Part shown: positions 59,826 to 64,000 of the stretch, one piece after another | Layout: each line of letters begins with the position of its first letter | Numbering within the stretch: the stretch's first letter is position 1 | Source of the DNA: Nageia nagi | Lineage: Eukaryota > Pinophyta | Direction of reading: 5' to 3' | Length of the DNA stretch: 64,000 nt | Assembly (NCBI GenBank): GCA_050084985.1 | Contig: JBITNC010000001.1 | Coordinates: forward strand, 145,638,001-145,702,000 | Program-made: the position numbers and the translations under genes | The notes under the pieces: generated by a model | Database searches by the model: none | The model's input: only the letters and a program-made list of their open reading frames with translations | Told to the model about the DNA's origin: nothing

Positions 59826-60240
59826 TCATAAACCCTCATTTAGAGCATTCATTTTTGCAAATTGAATAGCCTTCTTTCCATCTAGTTTGGTTGCAGAGAA
59901 ATTGATCATGTAGTCCAGATGCTTAAAGTGTCTATACTAACATGGATTCATCTCGTCAATTAGTTCTACTATTAACCCATCCATGGCTTCTCCATGAGGA
60001 GCTACAAATGTTGCAATGGATATCTGATCTTTGTCTTTGGTGGTAACAGCTCTATGTTTAATGCTCTTATATCTTCTGTTGCTCATCAACTTCAATAAAC
60101 TCAAACAAAATCAATGGTAAAACCTCTTTATACATATATATGTACCATGTTTTATGGGGAGAATTATGCATATGAACAACAATCATATCTCCAATTTTGA
60201 TGAGAAGGTGATATGTGCTACAAATATGAATTGGAAATAT
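59826..60240 (-). pseudogene. 2-oxoglutarate/Fe(II) dioxygenase, C-terminal exons
   Basis: Plant 2OG oxygenases use Fe(II) and 2-oxoglutarate to oxidise hormones and specialised metabolites. The last exon (60,089-59,826, 88 codons to TGA) reads MSNRRYKSIKHRAV with the third Fe ligand, His (60,054-60,056), then ISIATFVAPHGEAM, ELIDEMNP, YRHFKHLDYM and SATKLDGKKAIQFAKMN. A 91-bp GT-AG intron (60,180-60,090) and the end of the preceding exon (LLIKIGDMI, to about 60,240) fit the family. The Arg of the 2OG-binding RxS motif is Gln (60,024-60,026), and a TAG interrupts the frame at 59,937-59,939, so this copy is broken. Earlier exons are not in the window; element G starts where they should continue. 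The subfamily is not clear. Confidence 0.75.
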
Positions 60241-60617
60241 TGTAGAAATGTAAACAAACATTCATTTGAATAGAAAAATGATAACTAATCTAATGGAAAT
60301 AATAGAGCATGCACTAATAATAGAACACAAAATAACAACAATAAGTACATAAGGATAAGATTTTACTAAAGAGTAATAGAATTATAGGACACTTCAAAGG
60401 GGCTACCTCCTTACAACTCTAAAAGTGAAAATAATATTCAAGATTCATTTCTCCATACACTTCCACCTATTTATAATATACTAACCCTAACCCTAATAGT
60501 AATGCAAAATTGAACCCTACCCTTATAATCACAATATTATAGTTTATAATATAGGCTAATAATTTAATTAAAATAACTAATACTAACACTAAAATATTAA
60601 GATATGGAATCCTAACA
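60241..60617 (-). repeat. 3' LTR of element G (inner end firm, outer end inferred)
   Basis: On the minus strand it starts TGTTAGGATTCC directly after the chromodomain end and a purine-rich GAGAGGTGGCA. I place its other end at TTTCTACA (60,241), giving 377 bp with TGT/ACA ends. The partner LTR is beyond the right edge, so the outer end is unproven. It abuts the dioxygenase exon sequence. Confidence 0.6.
60467..60475 (-). promoter_or_regulatory. TATA box in the LTR of element G
   Basis: Minus strand TATAAATAGG, about 140 bp into the LTR, is a good plant TATA box in the expected place for the U3/R border. Confidence 0.55.
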
Positions 60618-60639
60618 TGCCACCTCTCAAGGGATGAAG

Positions 60640-61900
60640 CTTTATCCTCAAAGCTTGAATTGTAGAAATTGTTGTTACAACTGGTGAAGTATTTTCCATG
60701 TTGCATCTTCAAGTGCTATGTCTTGCCACTACACAAGGATTTATGTGATGGTGTGATTATGAAGCTTTTGTGAATATTGATCCAAAACTACCTTAGGTAC
60801 AATTGCCATTGATCCATCCTTTGTTAATTCAAGTAATTATATCTGAACTCAAACCTCTGATCTGACCACTTTCTTAATATAGGAGAAATAAAACACTTGG
60901 TTAATCTTGGAAGAAGTAGGAAGCTTCAGTTTGTATGTAGTTGGGCCAATGCACTATAACACCTTGTAGCAATCATAAAACTTTGGGGCCAATTTTTGAG
61001 GGCCTTTTATTTTTAAAGATTTTTGGATATAAGTTTGTAGCCTCAGAAAGACCATGTGATCTACCTAGAACTCCCTTTTAACATGTTGTTAATCAGCTTG
61101 TTGCTTCATATAGTGTTGGGCTATCTGAAGGTTATCCTTTACCAAATGAAGATTATCATTCTGAGTAACTAATGTTGACTCAACTAATTAAACCTTACTA
61201 GTACCTGCAACATACAAGGTGACTGTTGATAGAACTTGACCATATATTACTTCATAGGGAGTCATCTGGCTTATAGAATGATAAGATGTATTATACCAAC
61301 ACTCAGCCAAGGGAATCTATTGTACCTAATGCATAGTTTATGTTGAAGTAAAATAGCATAAATATGTTTCCAAATATTTGTTAACAATTTCAATCTAACC
61401 ATCAGTTTGCGAGTGATATGTTGAGCTCATGTTTAGTTGGGTACCTTGCAACTTGAAAAGCTCTTACCAAAAATAACTTGCAAAAGTGGGATCATAGTCA
61501 TCACAATCATCTCTGGCATGCCATGTAGTTTAAAAATTATATCTAGGAATAATTATGCCACTATCATTACCTTGTAGGGATGAGCCAATGAATCAAAATT
61601 AGCATATTTGGATAACTAATCAACCACCATTAGAATAACTGATTCATCATTAGATTTATAAAGGTCTTCAATGAGATCCATCAAGATATCAATTCATGTA
61701 TGATTAGGTATGGGAAGAGGCTAAAGGAGTCTCAAAGTATCCACTGTCTCACCCTTTTATCATTGACATACATCACAAGCTACAACAAACTGCTTGATAT
61801 CCAATTTCATACTTGCCCAATAGAATGACCATGCCACCTATTTATAAGTTTTCAAAAATCCATCATGTTCAGATGTAGGTGTGGAATGCAATTCAATAGG
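60640..61900 (-). pseudogene. Integrase and chromodomain of element G
   Basis: Minus strand. The zinc-binding end shows QFVVACDVCQ near 61,800. The core keeps MVVD*LSKYANF (first Asp), a decayed second block (MIVMTMIPLL), and in another frame QTDG*IEIVNK with the third Glu, then ISQMTPYEVIYGQ in pieces near 61,270. The C-terminal part reads HMVFLRLQTYIQKSLKIKG, PQKLAPKFYDCYKVL, TYKLKLPTSSKINQVFYFSYIKK. It ends in a chromodomain (TIT*ILV*WQDIALEDATWK, HQL*QQFLQFKL) at about 60,770-60,650. Chromodomains steer integration to heterochromatin. Stops are frequent. Confidence 0.85.
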
Positions 61901-62099
61901 TATTTTTGATTTTCATTTTGAAGGAGATGGTAACAAAATTTGGCCTTTGAATCTCAAAATACCATCATGCCATGTGGATATGGTTTACTTGTGGGATTTT
62001 GATTGATTTGTTTTAACAATCCTTATATGGAGCTATCCTTTGGCCACTCCTATTTAACTTTATCCAACCATTAAGAAATAGGATATGAAAGAGCTTATA

Positions 62100-63200
62100 G
62101 TGCTATCTAATCTTCAAATTCTCTAGATAGAGTATCAGTAACCACATTCTCTTTACCTTTATAGTGTACTATCTCATAATCATATCCTAATAGTTTGGTC
62201 ACCCATTTTTATTGCTTAAGTGTAGAAATATGATGCTCAATAAAAAATATCAAACTATGATGATCCATGAGGATGATAAAATGGTGGCCAATTAGATATG
62301 GTATCTAATGTTGAATTGCATGAATAATAGCAAGCATTTTTTTTCATAGATGGATTTACCCAATTTTTACCAAAGTGCTTTACTAGTGAACACCAAAGGA
62401 TACCCCTCTTGCATTAATACTACTTCGATTCTTACTCTACAAGCATCATTTTCTATCATAAAGGTTTTAAAAAAATCTAGCATTGCCAATACTGGGGTGA
62501 TACATATTGCATCTTTGAGCTTAAGGAATTGAGGGGACCATTGGAATGCATTCTTTTTCAACAACATTGTTAGAGGTGCTACAATCTTACTATAATGTTT
62601 CATAAATTTTCTATAATATCCTATCAACCTTAAGAATCTTCAAATACTTTTCAAAGATGTATGAACATTTGGATTTTTTTTGCATATAGCCAATGTTCTG
62701 TCAAAATTTGTAAGGTTTGGTCAACATGTGCCATGTGTTCCTACCATGTCCTACTGTAGATCAAGATATTATCAAAGAAAACTAAAATGAACTTCCTGAA
62801 GAATGGATGAAACATCTGATTCATCAAACTTTGAAATATGGATAGAACATTTGTGAGGCCAAAAGGTATGACCAAGAACTCATAATGGCCCTCATGGGTG
62901 TGAAATGCAGTTTTTAGTATATCCTCCTCCTTGAGGTGGATTTGGTGATATTCAAATCGTAGGTTCAACTTGAAAAAATATCTTGCCCCATGTAGTTTAT
63001 CTAATTATTCATCAATGATTGATATCAAAAATTTATCCTTGATGGTAATTTTATTGAGGGCCTTGAAATCTACATGTACACCATAAGCCATTTTTCTTAT
63101 GAACCAATATAATTGGAGAAGAATATGGGCTTACGCTAGGTCAGATTCCAACCTTGAATGTGCTAGTAAGTGTATCTACCATTTGTTGGATCATAGCCTG
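62100..63200 (-). pseudogene. Reverse transcriptase and RNase H of element G
   Basis: Minus strand. RT starts SVSPYSSPIILVHKK near 63,150. A clean frame at 62,968-62,741 holds [35 protein letters not shown] and [26 protein letters not shown]; the catalytic FFDD has become FFDN. A second frame at 62,627-62,367 reads MIGYYRKFMKHYSKIVAPL, the connection, then the RNase H start with IENDACRVRIEVVLMQEGYP. RNase H continues in broken form to about 62,100. It is inactive by the catalytic change alone. Confidence 0.88.
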
Positions 63201-64000
63201 AAATATCATCATGATAGGATCAACTTACGCTACTATTTGGGATCTTATCTTAGGTGCCATTTCTAGAAACTACTATTTCTAAAATTGTTATTTTTGAAAA
63301 CTACTATTTTTAAAAATTAATATTTTTAGAAAGTACTCAAAAAAGTGTATGGGTGTAATATACCAAAATGATCAACTCAAAAAGATGATCGTAATGGGCT
63401 AGGTCTTCCGATGGTAATTTTTGGACTCCCAATTTTTTTTATGTCTTTAGGTTTGTCTACTTTTGTTAACAAATGCTAAAACAAAATAGATTTTTTGTTA
63501 TTTAGCTCCAAAGGTTTTGCTACCTCTGAATTGCTATTTTTGGTAGCTTTAAAAAATTGCAAGCCATACATTCTACCTCCCAATTCAAGATTTTTTGTGT
63601 GAAGGAATGATTTTAGGATAAGGATTATCTATTCTATAGGCTTATCTAAACACCCCTCCTATCCAACTTTTGCAAGAAAAGAGGCTACAAAGATAGCTTT
63701 GTGATAAGTAACTTTTTAACAGTACTTGTTGGTGCACTACAATTTATAAATGGTCGACATAGCTTCCTACCTAATTTTCATTTATAGCCTAGATAATCTT
63801 TGATATACCTTTCGATATGTGAAGTTCAATTTCATATAAGGTTCTATCTGAGGCTTGGGTATTGGTGCAGAGTTTTTTGTATTTAACTTCATACATAGCT
63901 TTATGGATAAGTGTGCTTAGCCAAAAATGATAGATCTTGTTGGATATTTTAAACCTCCCATATAGAGTTTCTAGCTTTGGCCTTCAAGAATTATTTTTTT
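63201..64000 (-). other. Decayed upstream part of element G
   Basis: This should contain the protease and the start of RT but is too decayed to read. A local low-complexity stretch at 63,265-63,340 repeats AAACTACTATTTTT about four times. Confidence 0.45.

Larger units (their letters stand above)
60241..64000 (-). mobile_element. Element G: chromodomain Ty3/gypsy copy, cut by the window edge
   Basis: A minus-strand chromovirus-type element: RT, RNase H, integrase and a C-terminal chromodomain are followed by the 3' LTR. The 5' part (gag, protease, 5' LTR) would lie beyond 64,000. All frames are damaged by stops and frameshifts. Its 3' LTR lies against the broken dioxygenase gene, so it is the likely cause of the gene's disruption. 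Confidence 0.85.

Noticed and set aside
60067-60261. 64-codon minus-strand open frame
   Set aside because: It runs through the dioxygenase intron and leaves the exon frame; the spliced reading explains the sequence better.
60478-60498. Telomere-like CTAACCCTAACCCTAA
   Set aside because: Only two units, lying inside the LTR of element G; short CCCTAA words also occur in the LTRs of D. Not a telomeric tract.
1-64000. CRISPR arrays, rRNA or clear tRNA genes
   Set aside because: No regularly spaced identical repeats with unique spacers and no rRNA sequence were seen; tRNA-like boxes occur only in the weak case at 11.67-11.76 kb.

Overview
This window reads as plant nuclear DNA from a large, repeat-dominated genome. 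It is strongly AT-rich, has no bacterial-type gene packing, and is filled with LTR retrotransposons in different stages of decay. Many stop codons inside the element frames sit where CAA or CAG would be expected, and CG dinucleotides are scarce outside a few places. This is the pattern left by deamination of methylated cytosine. The only recognisable host coding sequence is the C-terminal part of a plant 2-oxoglutarate/Fe(II) dioxygenase. The species cannot be named from the sequence alone; a gymnosperm or another large-genome plant would fit.

Layout. 1-2.4 kb: decayed, unassigned sequence. 2.4-10.2 kb: element A, a minus-strand gag-bearing LTR element without a visible pol. 10.2-11.7 kb: a diverged relative of A, again LTR plus 3' internal region. 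11.7-15.2 kb: unassigned. 15.2-17.9 kb: a repeat (family C) split by a 2.0-kb non-autonomous LTR element (B). 17.9-23 kb: AT-rich, unassigned. 23.0-24.8 kb: a CG-rich, apparently low-copy island with promoter-like and 5'-splice-like signals. 24.8-27.2 kb: unassigned. 27.2-33.0 kb: element D, a complete but inactivated Ty3/gypsy copy with LTRs, PBS, PPT, gag-PR-RT-RH-IN order and a perfect 5-bp target duplication. 33-35.6 kb: an LTR/PPT boundary and short-unit repeats. 35.6-45.8 kb: a plus-strand Ty1/copia element whose 5' LTR is split by a 4.6-kb insertion (J). 46.2-52.2 kb: element E, a non-autonomous LTR element with a perfect target duplication, a decayed 157-codon frame and a 45-bp minisatellite. 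52.2-55.3 kb: a 128-bp perfect palindrome next to a Ty3/gypsy gag remnant. 56.6-57.3 kb: tandem repeats. 58.1-58.7 kb: an integrase remnant. 59.8-60.2 kb: the dioxygenase pseudogene. 60.2-64 kb: element G, a chromodomain-type Ty3/gypsy copy running off the right edge.

The elements do not form a working system together. They form an insertion history: B into C, J into the copia LTR, D into older repeat DNA, and G probably into the dioxygenase gene. No element keeps an intact polyprotein frame. The items most worth a second look are the long loopless palindrome, the dioxygenase/chromovirus junction, the CG-rich island, and the odd non-autonomous elements B and E, whose coding remnants I do not recognise. 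All boundaries and frames were read by eye; nothing was confirmed by alignment or database search.
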